From NCBI GenBank assembly GCA_031397815.1, contig JANNMJ010000066.1, forward strand, positions 1 to 30,886: a stretch of DNA of 30,886 nt. Direction: 5' to 3'. This DNA is from JANNMJ01 sp031397815 (GTDB lineage: Bacteria; Bacteroidota; Bacteroidia; Cytophagales; Hymenobacteraceae). Under the pieces are notes generated by a model. That model searched no databases and was not told the DNA's origin. It was given only the letters and a program-made list of their open reading frames with translations. A program made the position numbers and the translations under genes. Below, piece after piece: positions 14,558 to 22,622 of this stretch (positions within the stretch are counted from its first letter, which is position 1; each line of letters begins with the position of its first letter).

Positions 14558-17076
14558 CCTTCCCCGCCGCCCGTCTGCCCGCCTTCATTATCCGCGGGGC
14601 CGCGCTTTTTGCCACGGGGGCCGCGCTCGGGGGCGGCGCCGTCTTGCTGGCCGAAGCGGTAGGCGAAACCGAGCCACAGGATGCGAGTTTCGCGCTTGAA
14701 GCGGAAGCGGGAGGTGAAGTTTTCGCCCTCGGCGTTCACGCGGAACTGCTGCGTGTCGAAAAGGTCGCTGACGCGGAGCGAGATGGTGCCGCGCTCGCTC
14801 GGCAGCACCTTCTGACTGAGGGCGGCTTCGACGAAATAAATCGCCTGCCGCTCGCCCTGCGACGTCACCGACGGCCCCCGCCAGACCCCCGAAACCTGCA
14901 TTTCCGTGCGCGCCGCCAGTTGGAAGACCGAGTTGAGGCGCGCCGTACTCACCCAGCCCGAATTGTTCACGACCGTCCCGACAAGCTGACCCGTCAGCTC
15001 CTGCCGGAACGCCGACGCATTCGCCGAGATGCGCCACCATTTCGTGACCGGCGAGTTGAGCGTCACCTCGACGCCCGTGGTCGTGCCCCGACCGAGGTTC
15101 AGGAACGTCATCGTGGCAATACCGGCCGTATCGACGGTCCGGAACCGCTGCACCTGATTCACCGTCCGGCGCCAGAACACGGTGGTACTGAGCGTGGCAC
15201 GCCCCCGAAACCACTGGTGCCCGGCCTCGACGAGCGTCAGGAACTCGGGGCGGAGGCGGGGGTTGCCGGTGCGGATATTGAGCGGGTCGGTGATGTCGAA
15301 GAAGGGGTTGAGGCTTTGCACGTCGGGGCGGTTCACGCGCCGGGCGTACGAGAGCTGCACGCGCTGCGTGGTGCCGAAATCGCGGGAGAGCGTGGCCGAC
15401 GGGAACAGGTTGAGGTAACGCCGCCGGAAGGTTTCGCCGGTCGTTTTCTGCTCGCCGAGGGTGGCGGTGTACTCCAGCCGGGCACCGGCCTGCGCCGTCC
15501 AGCCGGTGCTGCCGAGGCCGCGCTGCACCGTGGCGTACCCGGCCTGCACCCATTCGGCATACGCAAACCGGTTCGAGCGGAGGAGGTCGGGCTGGAAGGT
15601 CTGGTCGGCTTCGGTGAAGGTTGAGAATTGATTATCAAGGTCGAAGCGCCGCAGCGTGCTCTTGGCGCCGGTTTCGAGGCGGCCGAGCGCCCCGGCTTTC
15701 GGCACCAGATAATCAAGGCGGGCGGCCCCGATGAGCTGCCGCGTATCCTGCACCTGCCGGGGGCGGTAGGGGTTGGGGAGGCCGTTGGTGAGCGAATCGA
15801 TGCGGAACTCCTGCCGCGCATTCAGCTCCGAGCGGTTCCGCGATGGGGTGACCACGAGCGAGCCGGAAAGCTCACGCGGCGCGGCGGGGCGGTCGGGTCG
15901 CGGGGCGGCGTCAGCGGGGAGGTCGGTGGGGGAGAGGTTTGGGGGAGAAGGGGCGGCAAAGGCGCGCCGGAAATCGACGGTTAAATCGACGGCGCGGTTC
16001 CAGCCGTCGGTTTCGTTGCGCCGCGTGAACGACCCCGCATCGCCGCCGCCGTTGGTGAGCGTGCGCTCGGTGCGCAGGTTCTCCCGACTGCGGTTCGGGC
16101 CGAAGCGCGGCTGCACGGCGAGGCCGACGCTGCGGTCGGGGGCGGGCGTCCATTCCAGCCCGAGGCGCGCGGTGTGGCCGGTGGTGTAATTGACGTTATC
16201 GACGAGCTGCCGACTAACCACCGGGCCGCTCCGCGAGGCGGTGGTCTGGAGAATATCGTTCTCGCCCCACCGCCGCTCCCGCCGAAAATCATACGAGGCG
16301 GTCGGGTTCCACGCCCCCTGACGGTGCCCGACGGTGCCGGTCGCGTTCCACTTATCGCGCGTCCCGATGTTGAGCGCCGCCGTGCCGTTGGTGCCCGCCT
16401 GCGTGTCTTTCTTCAAAATAATATTGATGACGCCGCCCGCCCCATCGGCATCATAGCGCGCCGAAGGGTTCGTAACAACCTCAATCCGGTCAATCCGCGA
16501 CGCCGGAATCTGCGCCAGCGCCGCCGCGCCACTCGCCAGCCCGCTCTGCTTGCCATCCACAAGAATGAGCACATTCTCGGCCCCGCGCAACGAAATCGCC
16601 CCACTCTGGTCGACCTGCACCGACGGCACATTCTGGAGCACATCCACCGCCGTACCGGCCACGCTCGTCAGGTCCTTCGCCACATTGATGACGCGCTTGT
16701 TAAGGTCGTCCTGCACGATGGCTTTCTCGCCGGTAACCGTCACCTGCCCAAGCTGCTTCGCCGAAGGCCGAAGGCGCAAATCACCCAGCGCAAGGTCGGC
16801 GCCGTCCACGGTCACGCCCCGGCGCAGCGCCACATACCCCACCACCGACACCCGCAACCCATACGCCCCGGCCGAGAGATTTTCGAGTCGAAACGTGCCC
16901 GCTTCAGTCGTCTGCGTGCCCTGCACCAGACTGGAATCGGCGCCCGCCCGCAGCAGCCGCACGGTCGCGAACGGCAGCGGCTCGCCGGTAGCGCCGTCGC
17001 GGAGGGTGCCGGTCAGGCTTTGGGCGTGCAGCGAAAACGAAACGAGAAAAAGGGTCAGCAGAGCAAGCGCACGCAT
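14554..17076 (-). CDS. Outer-membrane beta-barrel protein with carboxypeptidase-regulatory and plug domains
   Basis: A TonB-dependent-receptor-like outer-membrane protein of 840 residues, start ATG 17076. A signal peptide (residues 1-18, ending LHAQ) is followed by a carboxypeptidase-regulatory-like domain (LTGTLRDGATGEPLPFATV, about 20-105). A plug domain follows (VTVTGEKAIVQDDLNKRVINV, VLQNVPSVQVDQSGAISLRG, IEVVTNPSARYDADGAGGVINI), then a large barrel with NPFFDITDPLNIRTGNPRLRPEF and a final strand ILWLGFAYRFGQQ. This is the layout of the OMP_b-brl_3 family in Bacteroidota. After the last strand there is an unusual tail of about 30 residues rich in Gly, Lys and Arg. No SusD partner is adjacent, so the ligand is unknown. 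The stop overlaps the convergent ORF's stop. Confidence 0.9.
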   Translation of the reverse strand: MRALALLTLFLVSFSLHAQSLTGTLRDGATGEPLPFATVRLLRAGADSSLVQGTQTTEAGTFRLENLSAGAYGLRVSVVGYVALRRGVTVDGADLALGDLRLRPSAKQLGQVTVTGEKAIVQDDLNKRVINVAKDLTSVAGTAVDVLQNVPSVQVDQSGAISLRGAENVLILVDGKQSGLASGAAALAQIPASRIDRIEVVTNPSARYDADGAGGVINIILKKDTQAGTNGTAALNIGTRDKWNATGTVGHRQGAWNPTASYDFRRERRWGENDILQTTASRSGPVVSRQLVDNVNYTTGHTARLGLEWTPAPDRSVGLAVQPRFGPNRSRENLRTERTLTNGGGDAGSFTRRNETDGWNRAVDLTVDFRRAFAAPSPPNLSPTDLPADAAPRPDRPAAPRELSGSLVVTPSRNRSELNARQEFRIDSLTNGLPNPYRPRQVQDTRQLIGAARLDYLVPKAGALGRLETGAKSTLRRFDLDNQFSTFTEADQTFQPDLLRSNRFAYAEWVQAGYATVQRGLGSTGWTAQAGARLEYTATLGEQKTTGETFRRRYLNLFPSATLSRDFGTTQRVQLSYARRVNRPDVQSLNPFFDITDPLNIRTGNPRLRPEFLTLVEAGHQWFRGRATLSTTVFWRRTVNQVQRFRTVDTAGIATMTFLNLGRGTTTGVEVTLNSPVTKWWRISANASAFRQELTGQLVGTVVNNSGWVSTARLNSVFQLAARTEMQVSGVWRGPSVTSQGERQAIYFVEAALSQKVLPSERGTISLRVSDLFDTQQFRVNAEGENFTSRFRFKRETRILWLGFAYRFGQQDGAAPERGPRGKKRGPADNEGGQTGGGEG

Positions 17077-17137
17077 AGCAGGAGGGGCGCGCCAGACGGG
17101 CGCCCAGTCAATAAAGAGTTAAACCGAAACGTTGAGC

Positions 17138-17164
17138 GTAGGGGCGGGGCCGCGTGCCCGCCCG
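17138..17164. repeat. Dispersed hairpin repeat, family R1, copy d (reversed)
   Basis: A reverse-oriented copy of the 28-53 unit (GTAGGGGCGGGG...GTGCCCGCCCG), in the 156-bp gap between the outer-membrane protein gene and the OmpA-like gene. The same gap also holds an imperfect GC-rich hairpin near 17182-17212 (GCGCGCCGCCGT/ACGGCGCGGCGC) without a T tract. Confidence 0.6.
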
Positions 17165-17232
17165 AGCCGCCGCTCACACGGCGCGCCGCCGTAAACCACG
17201 GCGCGGCGCTTTCATCCCCAATCGCGGCGCGT

Positions 17233-19107
17233 TTACCGCTTGAGCGCTTCCCGGAACATATCGGTCTGCACGAAATCGCGGAACTCTAAATCCTGCGCGG
17301 CGCGGTCGGCGGCGGCGCCGTCCAGCGCCACCGCACGGGCCAGCCAGTAGCTGAGGGCGGTATCATCGTGGGCGCGGGCGGCCACGATGGCGCGGCAATA
17401 CGACGCGAGCTTGCCGCCGTCGTCGGGGTTCATCTTGAGCGCCTCTTCGTAGGCGGCGGCCGCAGCGGTGTAATCCCCTTTGAGGAGCTGCGCGAGGCCG
17501 CGGTTCATCACCGTTTGGGTCGTCGTCTCGGCGTATTGCATCGACGCGAGGGCATCGTCGGGTTGACCGGCAATCAGCTCCAGCGCGCCCTTATCGGCGA
17601 AGAGCTGCCGCATCAGCTCGGGCTTGCCGGTGGCTTTGGCGGCGTAATCGTAGGCGTGCAGGGCTTCGAGAGTGTTGCCCAACCGCTGCTGCCCAATCGC
17701 CAGATGGTACCACAGCTCGGCCATCGTGGGCTGCCGGTGGGCAGCGTAAGTCAGGTTCTTGACGGCCTTCTTGAGCAGGATCGTCCTGACCCGAGGCGTC
17801 AGTTCCTGATTAGCCATCTTGAGGTAAATCAGCCCCAGATTATGGCACGCGGGCCACGAGAGGCCGGTTTTGAGCGCCACCTCGTAAATCCGGCGCTTGT
17901 CTTCAAGGAGCGGCGTGAGCGACGCGGCATACCGCAGCTCCTCTTCTGTGAGCACATCAGCGTCCTCAGTCCCCTGCGCAATCCGCTGCGCGATGAGGTA
18001 CAGCTCATAATCGGCGCGCGGGGGCCGGGCGGCGTGCTTCACGGTCACGGTAGCGCGCCGCATCATCGGGTAGACGTAGGTTTCGAGGTACTCGGCGCTC
18101 GGCAGGTCGGCGAGCTTGTCGGCTTTGCGCTCGTAGGAGCCCGGCCCGTTCACGATGTCGAGGATGGCGTCGATCTGCGCTTCCGGCAGCGCCGAATTGG
18201 TCACGCGCTCCAGAAAAAACGTCCAGTCGTGGGGCCGCGCCTTCACGCTGAACCGCACCGACTGCGTCGAGTTCACGTACCCGAACTTGTCGAGCAGGTC
18301 TTTATAATACTTCTCCACCGACCGCGCCCGTGCCAGTGCTAGTCGGGGGTTGTGGGCGTCGGCGGGGTCAGGGGAATTACCGCCGACAATCTCCACCCGC
18401 TGCGTCTTGACGTTCTCGGTGATGAAATCGGAGAGCGCCGCCGCGTTCGTGCCCGCCTGTCCGTTGAAAACGGCCATTCCCGGCGGGAAATAAACCGGCA
18501 GCTCCAGCATCCCGGAGTCCGGGGTGGGAGTATAAGTTTCGGGGGTGAAATCGAGCTTCGGACGCTGCACCACCAGCCGCGTCGTGGTGATGATACCGGG
18601 CGCCAACACCGTCTGACCGGACGCATACTTCCGGAACCGGCGCGAATCCTTCCCGACCAGCGTCGCCAACGCCCGCGCTTCAAGCTGGCCGGGGTGCTTG
18701 ACGGCGGTATAGGGGAAGGAGAAAGTTTTCGTCGCGACGAGCCAGTTCGGGTCGGAGGCGTCGTAGATATAATCGCCGATGGTGAAGGCGATGGTGCCGA
18801 TGTATTCGGTCTCCGGCTTCCCCGTTCGGGCGCCGTAGCTGTAGTTGATTTCCAGCTTATAGACGGCCTTCTGCTCGTAGCGCGCCACCTTGGCGGGCAC
18901 GCGGGCGGTAATGGTAAACGGGATGGTTTCGCCGGATGCTTCCAGCACTTTCGGCTCGACGAGGAGCTGTTGGCCCTTCGCCGCGCGCAGCACCGGGCGG
19001 TACGGCGAGCAGCCCGTGAGCACCAGCATCAGCGCGCCGCCCACCGGCAGCCACCGCCGCCAAACGCCCGGTTCAGTAAGCAACGACGTAAGAGAATTCA
19101 GAATCAA
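17233..19107 (-). CDS. OmpA-like/TPR lipoprotein
   Basis: A probable outer-membrane lipoprotein of 624 residues. The N-terminus ends in a lipobox, LVLTGC, with lipidated C33 from the TTG start at 19107; a TTG at 19083 would give a shorter signal, and no ATG fits. A beta-rich domain follows (about residues 45-200). Next is a degenerate OmpA C-terminal-like peptidoglycan-binding region (VFNGQAGTNAAALSDFI to NPRLALARARSVEKYY). The C-terminal half consists of TPR-like helices (ACHNLGLIYLKMANQ, AELWYHLAIGQQRLGN, YTAAAAAYEEALKMNPDD). Lipoproteins joining TPR and OmpA parts, such as PorE, anchor the type IX machine to peptidoglycan. The domain order here differs, so that link is only a suggestion. 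A possible promoter lies at 19186-19193. Confidence 0.8.
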   Translation of the reverse strand: MILNSLTSLLTEPGVWRRWLPVGGALMLVLTGCSPYRPVLRAAKGQQLLVEPKVLEASGETIPFTITARVPAKVARYEQKAVYKLEINYSYGARTGKPETEYIGTIAFTIGDYIYDASDPNWLVATKTFSFPYTAVKHPGQLEARALATLVGKDSRRFRKYASGQTVLAPGIITTTRLVVQRPKLDFTPETYTPTPDSGMLELPVYFPPGMAVFNGQAGTNAAALSDFITENVKTQRVEIVGGNSPDPADAHNPRLALARARSVEKYYKDLLDKFGYVNSTQSVRFSVKARPHDWTFFLERVTNSALPEAQIDAILDIVNGPGSYERKADKLADLPSAEYLETYVYPMMRRATVTVKHAARPPRADYELYLIAQRIAQGTEDADVLTEEELRYAASLTPLLEDKRRIYEVALKTGLSWPACHNLGLIYLKMANQELTPRVRTILLKKAVKNLTYAAHRQPTMAELWYHLAIGQQRLGNTLEALHAYDYAAKATGKPELMRQLFADKGALELIAGQPDDALASMQYAETTTQTVMNRGLAQLLKGDYTAAAAAYEEALKMNPDDGGKLASYCRAIVAARAHDDTALSYWLARAVALDGAAADRAAQDLEFRDFVQTDMFREALKR

Positions 19108-19173
19108 CGGAGACGAAACAATAGGTTGCCCGACTCAGTAACTACTTCTGAATCGGTCTTTTTTGCGCCAATA

Positions 19174-19206
19174 CTTGCGCTGCCCCAAAGCTACGCCCTA
19201 TCTTAG
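19174..19206 (+). promoter_or_regulatory. Putative promoter of the PspC gene
   Basis: cTTG at 19174-19177 and TATCTTAG at 19199-19206 are 21 bp apart, within the Bacteroidota TTTG-N19-21-TAnnTTTG pattern. This predicts a leader of about 30 bp before the ATG at 19244. It overlaps the opposing -7 element of the OmpA-like gene. Confidence 0.45.
19186..19193 (-). promoter_or_regulatory. Putative -7 promoter element of the OmpA-like lipoprotein gene
   Basis: On the minus strand this reads TAGCTTTG, a full match to TAnnTTTG, about 78 bp before the TTG start at 19107. Only a poor -33 (TTCTG) is visible. It lies inside the spacer of the pspC promoter on the other strand. Confidence 0.45.
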
Positions 19207-19243
19207 GCTCGCAGAACGGTCACCCCCCTTCGCATTCCCCCTG

Positions 19244-19462
19244 ATGGACAAGCTCAAATTCTTCGTCGAAACCCGCGCCTTCGGTGTCTGCGCGGCCCTT
19301 GGCGAACGCCTGGGCCTTGCCACGCGCTCGGTGCGGCTCTCGTTCATTTACCTCACCTTCCTCACCGCCGGTTCGCCGATTCTGGTGTACCTCGTGCTAG
19401 CCTTTTGGCGCGGAATGCGGCAATCGCTACGGAAAGAGCGGCTGAGTATTTGGGAGGCGTAG
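19244..19462 (+). CDS. Small PspC-domain protein
   Basis: A 72-residue single-domain PspC protein. The ATG at 19244 precedes DKLKFFVETRAFGVCAALGERLG, and the core VRLSFIYLTFLTAGSPILVYLVLAFW forms one or two membrane segments. In enterobacteria PspC is an inner-membrane partner of the phage-shock system. In Bacteroidota short stand-alone PspC proteins are common and their role is unclear. The frame is open upstream to 19163, but that stretch covers the putative promoter. It is divergent from the OmpA-like lipoprotein gene and followed after 54 bp by the TonB-domain lipoprotein, with which it may be co-transcribed. Confidence 0.82.
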   Translation: MDKLKFFVETRAFGVCAALGERLGLATRSVRLSFIYLTFLTAGSPILVYLVLAFWRGMRQSLRKERLSIWEA

Positions 19463-19516
19463 GCCAGTATATCATAATGGAAGGCTGAGGAGCGTTGTGG
19501 TGCGAAATTGCCGCCC

Positions 19517-20986
19517 ATGCGCTCCTCTTCTTTCTGTCTGACGCTGACCCTCAGCGTCGCCGCTTCCTTGGCGGCCTGTCAATCCGAAACCCGCCGCCCC
19601 GCCGCCGACGCTCCGCCACCGGCGTCAGCGCCCGCCACCGTAACGGCACCGGCCGCGCCGTCGGTTGAGCCGCCCTTGCCGTCGGCGGTATCGGCCCCGG
19701 CCCCGGCGCGGGCTTCGCAGAAAATCAGTAAACCCACCAGTTTCTCCCTCGCACCGGCCCCGCCGTCGGTGGAGCCGCTTCCGGCTGCTCTTCAAGGCAG
19801 TTTTCTGCGGAGCTTGGCTAAGCCCAGTCAGTGGTTTAAGGTGAACCCCACCCGCGATACCGTCTTGCGCTTCGCCGAGGGCGGCTCGCTGACGATTCCG
19901 GCCGGTGCGCTGCGGACCCGTAACGGCCGGATTGCCGGACCGGTGAAGCTCGAAGTCCGCGAGTATTACTCGACGGCTGATATCGTGCTCAACCGCCTCA
20001 GCACCACGGCCCAAGGCCGCTTGCTCGAAACCGGCGGAATGGTGTACTTGGCCGTGACGGCCGCCCCGGAACCCTGCGAAGTAGCACCCGGCGCCAAGCT
20101 CACGCTTCAGCTACCCGCCCGCCCCGGCGCCCCCGCCATGGAGCTTTTCCGAGGCCGACCCGATGCTCTCGGGATAGTTGATTGGGTGGCCGCTGGACAG
20201 CCCATTCGTCCGCCATTAGCCACAAAAGCGCGGAAGGTGGCGGAGTTTCCGGGTGGTGATATGGAGTTAGTGCGCGTGCTATCCGCCAAGATTCGTTATC
20301 CAGCGATAGCGTTGCGGCGCGGCGAGCAAGGCACGGCCATCGTCAAATTTACCGTGAGTGAGAACGGCCTTATTTCGAACCCGAAGATTGACCAAAGCAC
20401 TGGTTCGGCTTCGCTTGATACGGCTGCCATCAAAGCAGTAAGCAAACTCCCTCGATTCACACCGGCTACTATTGATGGGGTGCCAACGACTTCGACCTTC
20501 AGAACTCCGATAGTTTTTTTTATCGAAGGAATGAGCGGTGCGATGCGGGAAGCGGCTATAAAGGAGCAGGAAAAAGCGCTGGCCGCCGCCAACGATTCCA
20601 GCTTGGCGCGTGCGTCATCGAACACGCTTTCGAGCTACGTCATTACGCTCGCCAACTTAGGCTGGATCAACTGCGACCGCTTCCTAGACTCTAACGTGCC
20701 GAAGGTCAATTACGCCGTGGCAGGTCTGCCGAGCACTTCCGCACAGGTGCTGCTTGTTTTCACGGAGACCAACTCCGTTATGGTCGGCAATTGGCACGGT
20801 GGGCAGTGTAAGTTCGGCGGCGTGCCGTTGGGTGCGAGAGCCACTATCGTCGCTTTTAAGGAGCACAAAACCGGCGCTCTGCTCGCCACAAAGCCCGTTC
20901 AACTGACGACTGACCCTGAGCGCGACCTGACGTTTCGCCCCGTCACGGTAGCGGGCCTGCGGCAGGCCATTGCCGCCGTGAAATAG
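19517..20986 (+). CDS. Lipoprotein with an internal TonB C-terminal domain
   Basis: A 489-residue protein with an unusual order of parts. The ATG at 19517 begins a lipoprotein signal ending LAAC (C21); a TTG at 19508 is also possible. A Pro/Ala-rich spacer is followed by a conserved beta domain (about 106-238: WFKVNPTRDTVLRF, GGSLTIPAGAL, VREYYSTADIVLNRLST, LETGGMVYLAV). A TonB_C domain lies at about 260-336 (KIRYPAIALRRGEQGTAIVKF, VSENGLISNPKIDQS, FTPATIDGVP). The end (about 370-489) has LGWINCDRFLDS and KFGGVPLGARATIVAFK. The first and last regions look like the two ends of a known type of Bacteroidota lipoprotein, with TonB_C inserted between them. Normal TonB has an N-terminal membrane helix and ends in this domain. 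The function is therefore uncertain. Confidence 0.82.
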   Translation: MRSSSFCLTLTLSVAASLAACQSETRRPAADAPPPASAPATVTAPAAPSVEPPLPSAVSAPAPARASQKISKPTSFSLAPAPPSVEPLPAALQGSFLRSLAKPSQWFKVNPTRDTVLRFAEGGSLTIPAGALRTRNGRIAGPVKLEVREYYSTADIVLNRLSTTAQGRLLETGGMVYLAVTAAPEPCEVAPGAKLTLQLPARPGAPAMELFRGRPDALGIVDWVAAGQPIRPPLATKARKVAEFPGGDMELVRVLSAKIRYPAIALRRGEQGTAIVKFTVSENGLISNPKIDQSTGSASLDTAAIKAVSKLPRFTPATIDGVPTTSTFRTPIVFFIEGMSGAMREAAIKEQEKALAAANDSSLARASSNTLSSYVITLANLGWINCDRFLDSNVPKVNYAVAGLPSTSAQVLLVFTETNSVMVGNWHGGQCKFGGVPLGARATIVAFKEHKTGALLATKPVQLTTDPERDLTFRPVTVAGLRQAIAAVK

Positions 20987-20992
20987 CCCGCC

Positions 20993-22030
20993 CTACGCTT
21001 CCAGCTCCACCGCCCGCCGCACTTTCCGCCCGAAATACGCCCACACCACCGACCCCACGTACACGCCCGGCAGCGTGGTGAGCTTGCGCCGAGGTTGGAG
21101 CGCCCGTCGCTGCGCCCGCCAATAGCCGAGGGTACGCAGAACGTGCCAATGGGCGCGCAGAACGGCCATTGCATCGCCCCACTTGCCCGTCGCGAACCAG
21201 CTGGCGGCAGCGACCCAATCGAGAAGGATGCGGACGAAGAGGGTGCCGAATAACTCGCCCGGTGCGAGGTTCTTGAGCAGCAGCGCCAAGCCGTTGCGGA
21301 AGTTGAGGTACGTCTTGCGCGGATTCGACTTATGCAGCGTCCCGCCGCCGACGTGGTAGACCACCGCCGCTGGTTCCGCCCACACTTGCCACCCGGCCTG
21401 ATGCGCGCGCCAGCAGAAGTCAATCTCTTCCATATGGGCAAAAAACCGGCTTTCCAGCCCGCCGAGGGCGTGCCACGCGGTGGCGCGCACCAGCATACAG
21501 GCGCCCGTAGCCCAGAAGACGGGCCGGGCGTCGTCGTACTGCCCGGCGTCGGTTTCGAGGGTTTCGAAGAGGCGGCCCCGGCAGAACGGGAAGCCGAATC
21601 GGTCGATTAGCCCGCCAGCGGCGCCCGCGTACTCGAAGTCGGCGCGCGCGGCGTGGGCGCGGATTTTCGGCTGCACCGCCGCAATTGTGGCATCGGCGAA
21701 GAGGCGGGCGCGCAAGGGGCGGAGCCAGCCGGGTGTCACTTCTACATCGGTATTGAGCAGCACGTACGCGCCAAACCGGCCTTCAAGCTGGGCGAGGGCG
21801 CGGTTATAACCGTCGCAAAAGCCGAAGTTTTGGGCGTGCAGCAGCACTTCCACCGTCGGAAACTCCGCCCCCAGCACCCCCACCGACTCATCCGACGACG
21901 CATTATCGACCACAATCACCGTCGCCTCCGGCGAATGGGCGATGACGCCCGGCAGAAAGCGCCGGAGCCAGCTCGCGCCATTCCAGTTCAGCAGGACAAC
22001 GGCGATGGACTCGTTCGGCGGGGTGGACAA
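20993..22030 (-). CDS. Family 2 glycosyltransferase, rhamnosyltransferase-like
   Basis: A predicted inverting glycosyltransferase (GT-A fold) of 345 residues, probably acting on cell-surface polysaccharide or lipid-linked sugar. Visible motifs are VVLLNWNG (residues 11-18), VVDNASSDES (D42 and D47, nucleotide binding), QNFGFCDGYNRA, and the metal-binding-like NTDVEV (D95). The segment VFWATGACMLVRATAW leads to the base-containing FFAHMEEIDFCWRA. A C-terminal helical, basic part may sit on the membrane. The layout matches WbbL-type GT2 enzymes of Bacteroidota. The start is TTG at 22030, as no ATG or GTG fits better, so it could be slightly off. It is convergent with the TonB-domain gene, 6 bp apart, and lies 60 bp downstream of ybaB. 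Confidence 0.88.
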   Translation of the reverse strand: MSTPPNESIAVVLLNWNGASWLRRFLPGVIAHSPEATVIVVDNASSDESVGVLGAEFPTVEVLLHAQNFGFCDGYNRALAQLEGRFGAYVLLNTDVEVTPGWLRPLRARLFADATIAAVQPKIRAHAARADFEYAGAAGGLIDRFGFPFCRGRLFETLETDAGQYDDARPVFWATGACMLVRATAWHALGGLESRFFAHMEEIDFCWRAHQAGWQVWAEPAAVVYHVGGGTLHKSNPRKTYLNFRNGLALLLKNLAPGELFGTLFVRILLDWVAAASWFATGKWGDAMAVLRAHWHVLRTLGYWRAQRRALQPRRKLTTLPGVYVGSVVWAYFGRKVRRAVELEA

Positions 22031-22090
22031 CGGGGCGGGAGCTAAGAGCAGAAACGGCCACGGGACGCCCGTGACCAGTAAAAGGATGTG

Positions 22091-22429
22091 CTAGAGGCCG
22101 AAGCTGCCGAGGTCCATCCCCGGAATATTCGGCATCAGGCCAGCGGTCTGGCTCTTGATGTGCGCGGCGGCTTGCTCGGCGGCGGCGCGAAGGGCGGCGT
22201 TCACGGCCGCGACGGTCAGGTCGGTGACCATCTGACGGTCGTCGGGGTCGGTGAGAAGGCTGTCGTCGACTTCGATTTTCAGCACCTGATTCCGGCCGTT
22301 GGCGGTTGCGCGCACCATCCCGCCGCCAGCCTCGCCGGTCGCCACGATCTGGTCGAGGCTGTCCTGCGCTTCCTTCATGCGGGCTTGGAATTCCTTCATC
22401 TTACCCATCATTCCCATCAGGTCAAACAT
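22091..22429 (-). CDS. YbaB/EbfC-family nucleoid-associated protein
   Basis: A small dimeric DNA-binding protein of 112 residues that acts on the nucleoid. The family pattern is clear: MFDLMGMMGKMKEFQARMKEAQDSL forms the N-terminal helix, then GGGMVRATANGRNQVLKIEVD, DRQMVTDLTVAAVNAAL and a C-terminal segment ending MPNIPGMDLGSFGL. In many bacteria ybaB follows dnaX and precedes recR; neither is here. It probably heads a minus-strand pair with the downstream glycosyltransferase. A good -7 element lies at 22468-22475. The ATG at 22429 is unambiguous. Confidence 0.92.
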   Translation of the reverse strand: MFDLMGMMGKMKEFQARMKEAQDSLDQIVATGEAGGGMVRATANGRNQVLKIEVDDSLLTDPDDRQMVTDLTVAAVNAALRAAAEQAAAHIKSQTAGLMPNIPGMDLGSFGL

Positions 22430-22467
22430 GGCGCGTGCGGTCAGAGCGTGAAAAAAAATTTACAGCG

Positions 22468-22475
22468 CAAAAGTA
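22468..22475 (-). promoter_or_regulatory. Putative -7 promoter element of ybaB/ebfC
   Basis: On the minus strand this reads TACTTTTG, a full match to TAnnTTTG, 38 bp before the ATG. No TTTG is seen 19-21 bp further up. The 193-bp divergent gap it lies in is otherwise without genes, and has A-rich runs near the helix-hairpin-helix gene. Confidence 0.5.
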
Positions 22476-22622
22476 GGTCGAAAACCCCCACGGCGGCGCG
22501 CTAGCGCATTTTTGGCGAGCGCCGAGGCACCGGAAGCATCGCAAAAGCCGAAAAAATCTTCGGAAAAATTGTTAAGGTTTTCGGGTTTCGAGTCATTAAT
22601 GGTGAATAAGCCTCTCTGAGTT

